A DNA stretch of 64,000 nucleotides from positions 1 to 64,000 of the forward strand of contig NZ_CAJTQC010000011.1 of assembly GCF_910578445.1 (NCBI RefSeq), in the 5' to 3' direction. This document shows, in pieces, positions 43,892-52,687 of this stretch (positions are counted from its first letter, which is position 1; every line of letters starts with the position of its first letter). The notes beneath the pieces are model-generated. The model did not search any database, was not told the DNA's origin, and saw nothing but the letters and a program-made list of their open reading frames with translations. Source of the DNA: an uncultured Duncaniella sp. GTDB lineage: Bacteria; Bacteroidota; Bacteroidia; Bacteroidales; Muribaculaceae. Position numbers and translations under genes: made by a program.

Positions 43892-44482
43892 TCATTCCTT
43901 TCCATAATCCTGACTTTTCATCAGCCGCATCCATTTGCGGTAACCAAGCAGGGCGATAACAGTATAAATTCCATAAAGCACACAATAGAAATTTATACCT
44001 TTATAATAATATAGCGCACAACAGACAATATCGACAACAAACCATGCCAGCCACTGCTCGACATATTTTCTTGCCAACATCCATAGACCAACGATAGAGA
44101 GCGATGTGGTGAAGGCATCCGCAACAGGGACGGTCGAATCCGTAAACTCCACCAGTATCCACCATATCAATCGCCACAACAACAGTGTGGCACAAACCGC
44201 AGCCACGCCCGTCAACCATCCGATATGGGTTATCTTAAGAGACCCATGCTTGCTCTTTGACTCTCCGCGTGTCCACGACACAAAACCATAGACCGCGATA
44301 AGAAGATAGTAGATGTTTATTCCGAAATCAGCATAGAGACCTTTGGAATAATAAATCCACATCGAAATGGCCGGCATCACAACCGAAGCAATCCACACTT
44401 TGGCATCGGCATGATATTCCCACCAAAGATAGAGCAATCCGATTGTGAAGCCTAAAATTTCAAGTATAAGATCAAATGTCAT
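43892..44482 (-). CDS. pnuT: PnuC-family transporter, probably thiamine-specific (PnuT)
   Basis: A 196-aa membrane protein with about seven transmembrane segments: LILEILGFTIGLLYLWWEYH, IASVVMPAISMWIYYSKGLY, YYLLIAVYGFVSW and others. The WW and WxxW-type aromatic residues are typical of PnuC proteins. The PnuC family moves nicotinamide riboside, riboflavin or thiamine by facilitated diffusion. The thiamine assignment comes from its position 22 nt after a TonB receptor that is preceded by a TPP riboswitch. No thiamine kinase gene follows; dapF does. Confidence 0.8.
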   Translation of the reverse strand: MTFDLILEILGFTIGLLYLWWEYHADAKVWIASVVMPAISMWIYYSKGLYADFGINIYYLLIAVYGFVSWTRGESKSKHGSLKITHIGWLTGVAAVCATLLLWRLIWWILVEFTDSTVPVADAFTTSLSIVGLWMLARKYVEQWLAWFVVDIVCCALYYYKGINFYCVLYGIYTVIALLGYRKWMRLMKSQDYGKE

Positions 44483-44504
44483 TACAACAAACTGTCAATG
44501 ATTA

Positions 44505-46745
44505 TCAAAAACGAAGCGTGGCAGTAGCCATTACATGGGTCGGAGCTTGAGCCGCATAACCGGCATAGCGGTAAATCACCTTCTCGCCATCAACCACAGT
44601 GTAGCCTGCACCGGCATAGCCATTGTTGAAATATTTCTTGTCAAACAGATTATAGACCGAAAAACCGATGCGCATCTCCTTCACTCCGTGCAAATTTCTA
44701 AATGTGTAGCCAAGATGAAGGTCGGAAACGAAATAAGAATCGAGTTTCGCTTCTTCACTGCGCGCATTGTTCATGTATTGCTTTCCGACATAACGGCTCT
44801 GGAGAGAAGCATCAGCCCCACGATAATTAAAATTAAAAGCATTATTGAAGATGATGTCGGGCGAAAAGGCTATGGGCGTATCGCCGAGAGAGAACGAAAT
44901 CGGATTCGTCCACTCATCTTCATATATGTACTCGACAAAATTCTTTATGCGGTTGCGTGACAATGTGAGATTGCAAGTCCAGTCAAACCATCCGCATGGC
45001 CTGAAAGCACCCTGAAGCTCCACACCCGCACGATATGAATCCGGGACATTGACGCTGATTGGATTGCCGGTGTCTGAAAGTTCACCTGTCGCCACAAGCT
45101 GATCCTTATACAACATATAATATAGGTTAATGCCTACGGAAAACAGCTTGCGGTTGAATGTATAGCCGAGCTCGAAATCATTCATCCGTTCCGATTCAGG
45201 GCGGTGAGCCGGATCGCCGTCTGTAAAGTTATCGCGCGTAGGCTCTTTCTGAGCGACAGCCCATGAAGCAAACGCACGGTGACTGCCCGAAGTGAAGTTC
45301 ACTCCGAGTTTCGGATTAAAGAAATCCCAGCGACGGTTGACATCAAGCACCGCCGGAGCGGCGATGTTCCAGTCCCAGTTGTCAGATGCACCTTTTATTG
45401 TATAATGGATGTGGCGATACTGGAGGTCGGCATAGGCCGAGAAACGGCTGTCAATCTCATAGTTGGCGCGAATAAAAAGATTCGAATCGAATTTACGTCC
45501 GCGATTGTCGTAGTATTTCTGCAACGGATCAATCGGACCGACATAGTTGCGCACCCATTTCACCTGTCCGAAATGATGGCCGTCGAAATCAGTGACCGCA
45601 CCGCCAAACAAGAGATTCAAGCCGTCGCGGATATAATTGAGGCTCAGCTGTCCTCCGTAAAAATCATTCACATTGTTTTTCAGACGGATAAGGTCAGACT
45701 TGCTGACCGTGTTGCCTTCAGCATCGACAAAAGGCTTCAGACCATACTCCTCAAGAGTGCGCCGGGTCTTATACTGGTCGTAGTAACCGTTATCGGCCGT
45801 GTAGTGGAGCGCTGCATTAAGATGAAAATAGCTTCCTAAACGCTGATGCAACAGCAGCTGGAAATGATGCTGGATATAATTGTCGTACTGGTCGGGGTAG
45901 TAGGCCCGCTGACCATTGTCATCCGTATATTCGCCACACGGATTATAGCGTCGCCCGAACTCCTCCATCTGTTCCTTCGAGGCATAATCCCACGCCATGT
46001 ATGTCTTCTCCTTGCCACCGAATGCGAGGAAACGCACCGTGGTATTATAGGAAGAATAGGCGGCCTGTCCGAAATAGCTCCACAGTTCAGAAGATGCCCT
46101 GTCGATATAACCGTCTGAGCCGAGATGACTGAGCCGCGCATCGAAACTCCAGTGCTCGCCAATCAGTCCGGAGCCTACACGAAAAGTCTCTCGGTTGGTA
46201 TTGTATGCGCCATAAGCTCCTGAAAATTCAGCATACGCGTCCTCCGACGGAGCATCGGTGACCATATTGACACTCGCGCCAAACGCTCCCGCACCGTTTG
46301 TCGATGTTCCAGCTCCGCGCTGAATCTGTACATCGCGAAGCGAGGATGCAAGGTCAGGCATATTGACCCAATAGACATTGTGGCTCTCAGGATTGTTGAT
46401 AGGAATACCGTTGGCGGTAACATTTATACGCGACCCATCCGTTCCGCGGATACGCATCGACGTGTAACCGATGCCCCCGCCGGCGTCGGATGTGGTGGTG
46501 ACCGAAGGGGTCATCTGCAAAAGATAGGTCATGTCGCGACCGTCATTGTTACGCACCAGTTCTCGCTTGCCGACATTCGTAAACGCAACCGGCGTTTTAG
46601 CAGTGGCACGGTTGGCCACAACTTCAACATGGTCAAGCACAAGACTCAAAGAATCATCCACCACACCGGAATCGTGTCCGGCAACGGCGGCATGTAAGCT
46701 GGCAGTCCCTGAAAGGACTACAGCAGGTAAAAGCAATTTTTTCAT
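44505..46745 (-). CDS. TonB-dependent receptor for thiamine uptake
   Basis: A 746-aa outer-membrane receptor. The signal peptide is MKKLLLPAVVLSGTASLHAA. The plug contains GGGIGYTSMRIRGTDGSRIN, NVYWVNMPDLASSLRDVQIQ and the QRGAGTSTNGAGAFG loop. The beta-barrel ends with PTHVMATATLRF. It lacks the carboxypeptidase-like N-terminal domain of SusC proteins. The TPP riboswitch immediately upstream shows that it imports thiamine or a precursor across the outer membrane. Confidence 0.93.
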   Translation of the reverse strand: MKKLLLPAVVLSGTASLHAAVAGHDSGVVDDSLSLVLDHVEVVANRATAKTPVAFTNVGKRELVRNNDGRDMTYLLQMTPSVTTTSDAGGGIGYTSMRIRGTDGSRINVTANGIPINNPESHNVYWVNMPDLASSLRDVQIQRGAGTSTNGAGAFGASVNMVTDAPSEDAYAEFSGAYGAYNTNRETFRVGSGLIGEHWSFDARLSHLGSDGYIDRASSELWSYFGQAAYSSYNTTVRFLAFGGKEKTYMAWDYASKEQMEEFGRRYNPCGEYTDDNGQRAYYPDQYDNYIQHHFQLLLHQRLGSYFHLNAALHYTADNGYYDQYKTRRTLEEYGLKPFVDAEGNTVSKSDLIRLKNNVNDFYGGQLSLNYIRDGLNLLFGGAVTDFDGHHFGQVKWVRNYVGPIDPLQKYYDNRGRKFDSNLFIRANYEIDSRFSAYADLQYRHIHYTIKGASDNWDWNIAAPAVLDVNRRWDFFNPKLGVNFTSGSHRAFASWAVAQKEPTRDNFTDGDPAHRPESERMNDFELGYTFNRKLFSVGINLYYMLYKDQLVATGELSDTGNPISVNVPDSYRAGVELQGAFRPCGWFDWTCNLTLSRNRIKNFVEYIYEDEWTNPISFSLGDTPIAFSPDIIFNNAFNFNYRGADASLQSRYVGKQYMNNARSEEAKLDSYFVSDLHLGYTFRNLHGVKEMRIGFSVYNLFDKKYFNNGYAGAGYTVVDGEKVIYRYAGYAAQAPTHVMATATLRF

Positions 46746-46751
46746 AATTTT

Positions 46752-46851
46752 TCTCTACGCCGGTATTACCCGGATCAGGTTCAAAGGGTATAATCTCAGA
46801 CCTGCCTGCCGACGGCGACCATTGCGCGACCGGCAAAGGCGGACACCCCTA
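46752..46851 (-). ncRNA. TPP riboswitch (THI element)
   Basis: On the minus strand the conserved elements appear in order: AGGGGTGTCC, GGTCTGAGATTATACCC, GAACCTGATCCGGGTAATA and CCGGCGTAGAGAAA. The last element ends about 6 nt before the ATG at 46745, so ligand binding would hide the ribosome-binding region. This suggests translational rather than transcriptional control. Confidence 0.95.
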
Positions 46852-47070
46852 AATCTATTAAAGCCGTACTCCTACGGCATATTCAGAAACCCATCGGAAG
46901 TAACTGCACAATGCAACCACCTGTGAATTTCGCTGCAAAGGTAATAATTTACATCGTTATTCCACAATAATTGCAGCCTGACAATCACATTTATATCGTA
47001 TTTACCAAAAACGGACTTCAAATCAAGCTCTTTTGTCATCAATCAATATAAAAATCTCATTGTTTTTAAC

Positions 47071-47078
47071 TAAATTTG
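47071..47078 (+). promoter_or_regulatory. -7 box of the REC-PPDK gene
   Basis: TAAATTTG, 40 nt upstream of the ATG at 47119. No clear -33 element. Confidence 0.5.
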
Positions 47079-47118
47079 CGACACATAAGTAACTTAACCA
47101 AATTTTAACCAATCAGCC

Positions 47119-50100
47119 ATGACCGACGACGAAGCTCTAAGCCAACTCTACTTCAAGGATACGGCATTTGAAAACCTCATGCAGAAACGCATATTCAACG
47201 TTCTGCTCATAGCATCGGCCTACGATGCATTCATGATGGAGGAAGACGGCCGTGTCGAAGAGCAACTCTACTTCGAGTACACCGCACTCAACCTCTCCTC
47301 ACCGCCACGAGTGACGCGCGCACTCAATTCGACCGAGGGAATCGAAATTATGAAAACAAAAAATTTCGATCTGGTCATCATGATGCCGGGCAACGATGTC
47401 AGCGAGACATTCGCCGGAGCGCGACGCATACGTGCGCTCTACCCGGAAATGCCAATCATCGTGCTCACTCCTTTTTCAAAAGAAGTTTCACGCAGACTTT
47501 CCAACGAAGATTTCACCGGCATCGACTACGTGTTCTCATGGCTCGGCAACGTGGACCTGCTGCTTGCCATAATCAAGCTGCTTGAGGACAAGATGAACGC
47601 CGACAACGACATAAACGGCGTCGGCGTACAGATGATTCTGCTTGTCGAGGACTCAGTCAGATTTTATTCATCGGTTCTTCCGATCGTTTATAAATTCATT
47701 CTCAAACAGTCGCGTGAGTTCTCAACCGAAGCGCTCAACGAGCATGAACAGATGCTCCGCATGCGAGGTCGTCCAAAAGTCATGCTCGCGCGTGACTACG
47801 AGGAAGCCCTTGAGCTATATGACCGCTACAGCGACCACATATTAGGTGTGATCAGCGACGTGTCATTCATGCACGAAGGCAAAAAAGACCCAAAGGCCGG
47901 CATAAGACTCGCCCGTGAGCTTCGCGAGCGCGATCCATATCTTCCGCTGATTATTGAAAGCTCCGAAAACGAAAACGCCCACGACGTATCGGAAATCGGC
48001 GGAACATTCATCGACAAAAATTCCAAGAAATTCCCGGTAGACCTCGGCAAAGCAATTATAAATAACTTCGGATTCGGCGATTTCGTAATCCGCAATCCAG
48101 AAAGCGGCGAAGAGATATTCCGCATAAAGTCACTCAAAGACCTGCAAAAAAACATCTTCGACATTCCTGCCGAAGCGCTCTACTGGCACGCGTCGTTCAA
48201 CGACATCTCCCGCTGGCTCTATTCACGTGCCATGTTCCCGATAGCCGAAGTCATCAAACACCACCGCTTCCGCGACCTGAAAGACGCTCCGCAAGTGCGC
48301 AAACTGTTCTTCGACCTCATCGTGAAATACCGCAAGATGAAAAACCGCGGCGTGGTCGCTATTTTCCAGAAAGAACGTTTCGACCGTTACTCAAACTTCG
48401 CGCGCATCGGCCAAGGCTCGCTCGGAGGCAAAGGCCGCGGTCTGGCATTCATCGACTCGATAATCAAAAAGAATCCTGTCTGTGACAATTTCGACGGCAT
48501 TTCCATTACAATTCCGCGCACAGTGGTGCTCTGTACAGACATCTTCGACGAGTTCATGGAGAGCAACAAGCTCTATCCAATCGCTCTGAGCGATGCCCCC
48601 GACGAAGAAATCCTCGCTCACTTCCTCAAAGGCAAGCTGCCACGGAGAATCAAGGACGACCTTCTCGCGCTATTCGAAGTCGTCGACACCCCCATAGCCG
48701 TCCGAAGCTCAAGTCTGCTCGAAGACTCCCACTATCAGCCGTTTGCAGGCATCTACTCGACATACATGGTTCCCAAAGTGAGCGATCCGCAAGAAATGCT
48801 GCGAATGGTCACAAGTGCCATCAAGGGTGTCTATGCTTCTGTGTTCTATTCTGACTCAAAGGCATATATGACAGCGACATCCAACGTCATTGACCAAGAA
48901 AAAATGGCAGTCATCCTACAGGAAGTTGTCGGACGCGAGGTCGATGGCTACTATTTCCCGTCGTTCTCAGGTGTAGGGCGTTCGCTCAACTACTACCCTC
49001 TCAATGACGAGAAGCCCGAAGACGGGGTTGCCGAAGTGGCGGTTGGACTCGGAAAATACATTGTCGACGGTGGTCTTGCGCTTCGTTTTTCGCCACGCCA
49101 TCCCGAAAATGTCCTACAGACATCGGAACTGTCGCTCGCTCTGCGCGACACCCAGACTCGCATGTATGCACTTGAGATGAAAGGCGAGGCCAACGATACA
49201 AGCGTCCAAGACCGGAAAGCCGACAAAACGGATTCAACACCAGCGCTCAGTATCGACGATGGCTACAATGTGGCAAAGCTCCGTGTGCAGGACATTGCGG
49301 AAAAAGGCGCACTTAAATATATGGTGTCGACATTCGATTTCCGCGACAACGTGATCCGCGACAGCGACTATGGCGAAGGCCGACGCGTTGTCACCTTCAA
49401 CAACATTCTGAAGCACAAGGCATATCCTCTCGCTGAATCAGTCGATTTCATGCTGACCACAGGACAGGAAGCCATGCAGCGTCCGGTCGAAATTGAATTT
49501 GCAGGCATGATCGGGCCTGACCCCAAAATGGTCGGTCCGGGCGAAAAGCACAAGGGTCGTCTCTACTGGCTGCAAATCAGGCCTATCGTGGACAGGAAGG
49601 AAACCGTTGACGAGGCTCTCATGGCCACGCCCGACGAAAAACTATTACTAAAGTCAGGCACAGCTCTCGGACATGGCAACATCGAAGGAGTCAATACGGT
49701 GGTCTATGTAAGGCCGGAGAAATTCTCGTCGTCAAACAACTCTCTCATCGCACGCGAAATCGAGAAAATCAACCGTGGATTCCTTGACCGCGAAGAGCGC
49801 TACATCCTCATCGGTCCGGGCAGATGGGGCTCGTCGGACACCTCGCTTGGCATCCCCGTGAAATGGCCCGCAATATCGGCCGCACGACTGATAGTCGAGT
49901 CATCTCTGCCAAACTACCGCATCGAGCCAAGCCAAGGCACTCATTTCTTTCAGAATCTCACATCGTTCGGAGTGGCATATTTCACCATCGACACAAACGC
50001 ACGCAAAAAAGAGGGCGATCCGGTCACCGACCTCTACGACGTGGAATATCTCAACTCACAGCCTGCCATCTATGAAAGCGACTTTGTCAGAATAGTCACA

Positions 50101-50172
50101 TTCCCGACTCCGCTTGCCATCGGTGTCAACGGGCTGAAAGGCACGGGTGTGGTGGTAAAGCCGGAAGCATAG
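47119..50172 (+). CDS. Two receiver-like domains fused to a PEP-synthase-type ATP-grasp domain
   Basis: 1017 aa, no membrane segment. Residues ~20-155 form a receiver-like domain (IFNVLLIASAYDAFMM, FDLVIMMPGND, PIIVLTPFSK). Residues ~170-320 form a second, better one: MILLVEDSVRFYS, LGVISDVSF with the phosphorylatable Asp, and FIDKNSKKF with the Lys. From ~400 follows a PPDK/PEP-synthase N-terminal domain: GQGSLGGKGRGLAFIDSI, IAVRSSSLLEDSHYQPFAGI, ALGLGKYIVDGG-like VAVGLGKYIVDGG. A C-terminal domain has IGPGRWGSSD. The phosphohistidine and PEP-binding domains of PpsA/PPDK are absent. It probably uses ATP for a signalling or modification reaction. Confidence 0.75.
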   Translation: MTDDEALSQLYFKDTAFENLMQKRIFNVLLIASAYDAFMMEEDGRVEEQLYFEYTALNLSSPPRVTRALNSTEGIEIMKTKNFDLVIMMPGNDVSETFAGARRIRALYPEMPIIVLTPFSKEVSRRLSNEDFTGIDYVFSWLGNVDLLLAIIKLLEDKMNADNDINGVGVQMILLVEDSVRFYSSVLPIVYKFILKQSREFSTEALNEHEQMLRMRGRPKVMLARDYEEALELYDRYSDHILGVISDVSFMHEGKKDPKAGIRLARELRERDPYLPLIIESSENENAHDVSEIGGTFIDKNSKKFPVDLGKAIINNFGFGDFVIRNPESGEEIFRIKSLKDLQKNIFDIPAEALYWHASFNDISRWLYSRAMFPIAEVIKHHRFRDLKDAPQVRKLFFDLIVKYRKMKNRGVVAIFQKERFDRYSNFARIGQGSLGGKGRGLAFIDSIIKKNPVCDNFDGISITIPRTVVLCTDIFDEFMESNKLYPIALSDAPDEEILAHFLKGKLPRRIKDDLLALFEVVDTPIAVRSSSLLEDSHYQPFAGIYSTYMVPKVSDPQEMLRMVTSAIKGVYASVFYSDSKAYMTATSNVIDQEKMAVILQEVVGREVDGYYFPSFSGVGRSLNYYPLNDEKPEDGVAEVAVGLGKYIVDGGLALRFSPRHPENVLQTSELSLALRDTQTRMYALEMKGEANDTSVQDRKADKTDSTPALSIDDGYNVAKLRVQDIAEKGALKYMVSTFDFRDNVIRDSDYGEGRRVVTFNNILKHKAYPLAESVDFMLTTGQEAMQRPVEIEFAGMIGPDPKMVGPGEKHKGRLYWLQIRPIVDRKETVDEALMATPDEKLLLKSGTALGHGNIEGVNTVVYVRPEKFSSSNNSLIAREIEKINRGFLDREERYILIGPGRWGSSDTSLGIPVKWPAISAARLIVESSLPNYRIEPSQGTHFFQNLTSFGVAYFTIDTNARKKEGDPVTDLYDVEYLNSQPAIYESDFVRIVTFPTPLAIGVNGLKGTGVVVKPEA

Positions 50173-50200
50173 GCCTGTCATCCCGAAAAACAACCCGAAA

Positions 50201-50249
50201 AACAGACATGGGTATGTGCCACGCAAACCGGCACATACCCATGTCTGTT
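50201..50249. terminator. 20-bp perfect hairpin between convergent genes
   Basis: Arms 50201-50220 and 50230-50249 are exact reverse complements around a 9-nt loop. AA precedes and TT follows, so it can end both the REC-PPDK gene and the convergent beta-barrel gene. Confidence 0.85.
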
Positions 50250-50286
50250 TAATATGCTATATCTGATAGCTTTCTCCTGAAAACCG

Positions 50287-51108
50287 TCAGAAGATATATC
50301 CGAATCCTAAATTAAGGTAGATTGGATACATGTTGAATGAAACAGTCTTGAACGAGCGGACAAAAATATCGTTCAGCCCCCATGTAAGATTGGCATTCAC
50401 CGACAGACGTTTGAACACATGCCACGAACCGCCACACTGCAATCCCCACTGAAACTTGCGCAGTTCGCTTCCGAAATCGTAGGTGGCCTTGGCATCGTCT
50501 TCAAATGAGACCTTGTTGCCCGTAGGATCGCCCTCACGCAGATAGCCATCGTAGACATAGCCGTCAAACTCATTGCTGAAAGCATAGGCAAGATATGGTC
50601 CGAAATTCAATTTCCATCGGTCATTTATCCTGTAGGCAGCCGTAATCGGAATTGTCAGCTGCTGCGTATGGTACTTTGTCTGTACCCTGCCGGTCCACTT
50701 GCCGCTAAGTTTTTTACCGTCCTGAATGATTTCCATGCCATAGTTCTTCACGTTGGCATTAGTCTCCATTCCTTTTGTCTCAAAACGGAATCCGGTGGTG
50801 ATACCCCATTTTTTATCCTGCCCGAACCATTTTGTGACAGAAGTTCCGATCTGAAGATTGAGATGCGGACTATAGGAGTTTATCTGACGGATTTCAGCCG
50901 GAAGAGGAAGCGGCGATGCGCCACCGATATTCACCCCGGCATTAACCTCATATTCCAGACCGAGAAGCACGGATTTATAGATACTGCACGGGCGGTCGGA
51001 TTGAGAAAAATCCTGCTCGTTTACATCTGACTGGGCAAAGCCATATATCGAAGCGCAAGCCATCACGGCAAGGCTAAAGTATTTCCTGATATTCATAATG
51101 ATATTCAT
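50287..51108 (-). CDS. Outer-membrane beta-barrel protein (porin/PorT-like)
   Basis: 273 aa with signal peptide NIRKYFSLAVMACASIYGFA (start may be M5 instead of M1). Alternating strands such as LNLQIGTSVTKWFGQDKKWG, TTGFRFETKGM and IPITAAYRINDRWKLNFGPY, with the final aromatic GFGYIF, indicate an 8- to 10-stranded barrel. It starts 39 nt after the PCMD-type lipoprotein, suggesting a joint outer-membrane assembly. The cargo is unknown. Confidence 0.75.
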   Translation of the reverse strand: MNIIMNIRKYFSLAVMACASIYGFAQSDVNEQDFSQSDRPCSIYKSVLLGLEYEVNAGVNIGGASPLPLPAEIRQINSYSPHLNLQIGTSVTKWFGQDKKWGITTGFRFETKGMETNANVKNYGMEIIQDGKKLSGKWTGRVQTKYHTQQLTIPITAAYRINDRWKLNFGPYLAYAFSNEFDGYVYDGYLREGDPTGNKVSFEDDAKATYDFGSELRKFQWGLQCGGSWHVFKRLSVNANLTWGLNDIFVRSFKTVSFNMYPIYLNLGFGYIF

Positions 51109-51147
51109 TTTTCAGCATAAGGGGGAATTGCGTAAAACGCATTCACG

Positions 51148-52284
51148 TCAATCACATTCGAGTTCAAGTTCGTCCACCCGGAGCGTGCTGCCTACAGCTC
51201 CTGAGAAATAATCGCCGTCGATACTTGACGACATGACTATGGTTATGCTGTAGAGACCGTTTTCAAGTTTATCGGGGTCAATAGACTTACCGTCACGGAA
51301 CACAAAAGGCAGATGGAAGTAAGTCCACTCCTCTTTAGGCTGACGCTGTTCATCCGACAGACGTGCCACAGCAATGATGTTAGGATTGTTCTCGGAAAGC
51401 ACATTTGAGCCGTCGAGCCACTCCATTTCTGGAGTCGATTCAAAAAACACGGCATAGATGTTACATTCATCCACCTTGCCCTCGACAGTCTCAAGCTTGT
51501 TCGACTCGTTCAACCGCTGGTAGATCTCTCCGGGCTTATATTTATAATAACCGTTGAAGTAGCGCGGGACGCTTGAGAACGGCGTTCCGAACTGAGTGGC
51601 CTTCAACGGTGTAGCCACCGCAATTGTCACATTGAACTTACCTATGAACAGGTTGCCGGCTGCAATAGGCTTGTTGACCATCGCACCCCACGCCCCGGTC
51701 GAACGTGTGACCATTTCCACACATTTGCCGATGTAGCCCTCGTCTGCCTGAAATGTCGGATAGGTTTCAGGTGGTTTCGTCCCGTTGGTCATTGCAAAGC
51801 CGGCATTGCCGCTCGCCCAGATCATCGTGTCGCGCTGATGGGTGGATTCATTGATGCTGACATCAAGAAACTCGTCATAACTTCCACCTTGCATCGATTT
51901 GACTATCCGGATATCCTCAAACCCATATTTCAGATTTATCGCATTGTTGCGCTGCACTGCTACAGTGTACACCTTGCTCCATTCGCCATCCTGCGAAGTC
52001 ACGACATAGGTCTGAGGTTCTGTAAAATCACGCACCGTTCCGCTCTCAGGCTGAATGACCGCGCCGGGTGTAAGCTCGAACTCCGGGGCAAGCTCTGTGA
52101 TGTTTACATGATTTTTAACAATAAGCGTGACACGGTCATTCTCGATGATCGGCGTGCGGTTAAGCTCATCATCAGGCAAAACGACACTGACAATATCACA
52201 CTCTGCATTGAGGGGCTCTTTTTTTATGCACGATGCCATAGCCAACATCATGCCAAGCACTAAAAGCCATTTGATTACTTTCAT
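51148..52284 (-). CDS. PCMD-domain lipoprotein
   Basis: 378 aa with signal peptide MKVIKWLLVLGMMLAMASC (lipobox MASC). Residues ~25-110 form an Ig-like domain (VTLIVKNHVNITELAPEFEL, TYVVTSQDGEWSKVYTVAVQ). The remainder has the PCMD layout ending in GSTLRVDELELECD, with IAAGNLFIGKFNV in the core. PCMD (putative carbohydrate metabolism domain) is a beta-sandwich of Bacteroidota surface proteins thought to bind carbohydrate. It is co-directional with the beta-barrel gene. Confidence 0.75.
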   Translation of the reverse strand: MKVIKWLLVLGMMLAMASCIKKEPLNAECDIVSVVLPDDELNRTPIIENDRVTLIVKNHVNITELAPEFELTPGAVIQPESGTVRDFTEPQTYVVTSQDGEWSKVYTVAVQRNNAINLKYGFEDIRIVKSMQGGSYDEFLDVSINESTHQRDTMIWASGNAGFAMTNGTKPPETYPTFQADEGYIGKCVEMVTRSTGAWGAMVNKPIAAGNLFIGKFNVTIAVATPLKATQFGTPFSSVPRYFNGYYKYKPGEIYQRLNESNKLETVEGKVDECNIYAVFFESTPEMEWLDGSNVLSENNPNIIAVARLSDEQRQPKEEWTYFHLPFVFRDGKSIDPDKLENGLYSITIVMSSSIDGDYFSGAVGSTLRVDELELECD

Positions 52285-52531
52285 ATTCTGATTGGATTTT
52301 ATTTATGCCATACAACCTGAAACCTATATAGTTGCATTCCTGAAAAACCGGCCGTGACACAATTATCAAGAACACGCGCACGATTCCAAACAATACGGCA
52401 ATATCGCCACAAATTTACTAAAAAACATATATAGATGTGACATTTGTGCCATTTTTTCATCATAAATTGGGCATTTCTGCCAAAAAATTATCAAAAAATA
52501 TCTAATTTTAGGGAGAATTGTAAATAATCAT
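52285..52531. other. AT-rich divergent control region
   Basis: Separates the two divergent PCMD-type genes. Very AT-rich from 52410 on. No palindrome was recognised. Confidence 0.4.
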
Positions 52532-52539
52532 TAACTTTG
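52532..52539 (+). promoter_or_regulatory. -7 box of the calycin-like gene
   Basis: TAACTTTG followed by CAGCGG. The leader to ATG 52688 is about 140 nt. Confidence 0.55.
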
Positions 52540-52687
52540 CAGCGGAAATTCATTAAATCTGATTCATTTCCGATAGTACATATTTCTATAATGTCTGATT
52601 TTTACGCAATACATTTTTTTCACAGTGTCCGTAAAATCTCTCTCGCTCCAACCCTTAATAGACAAATCAATTATAATCACTAACTTC

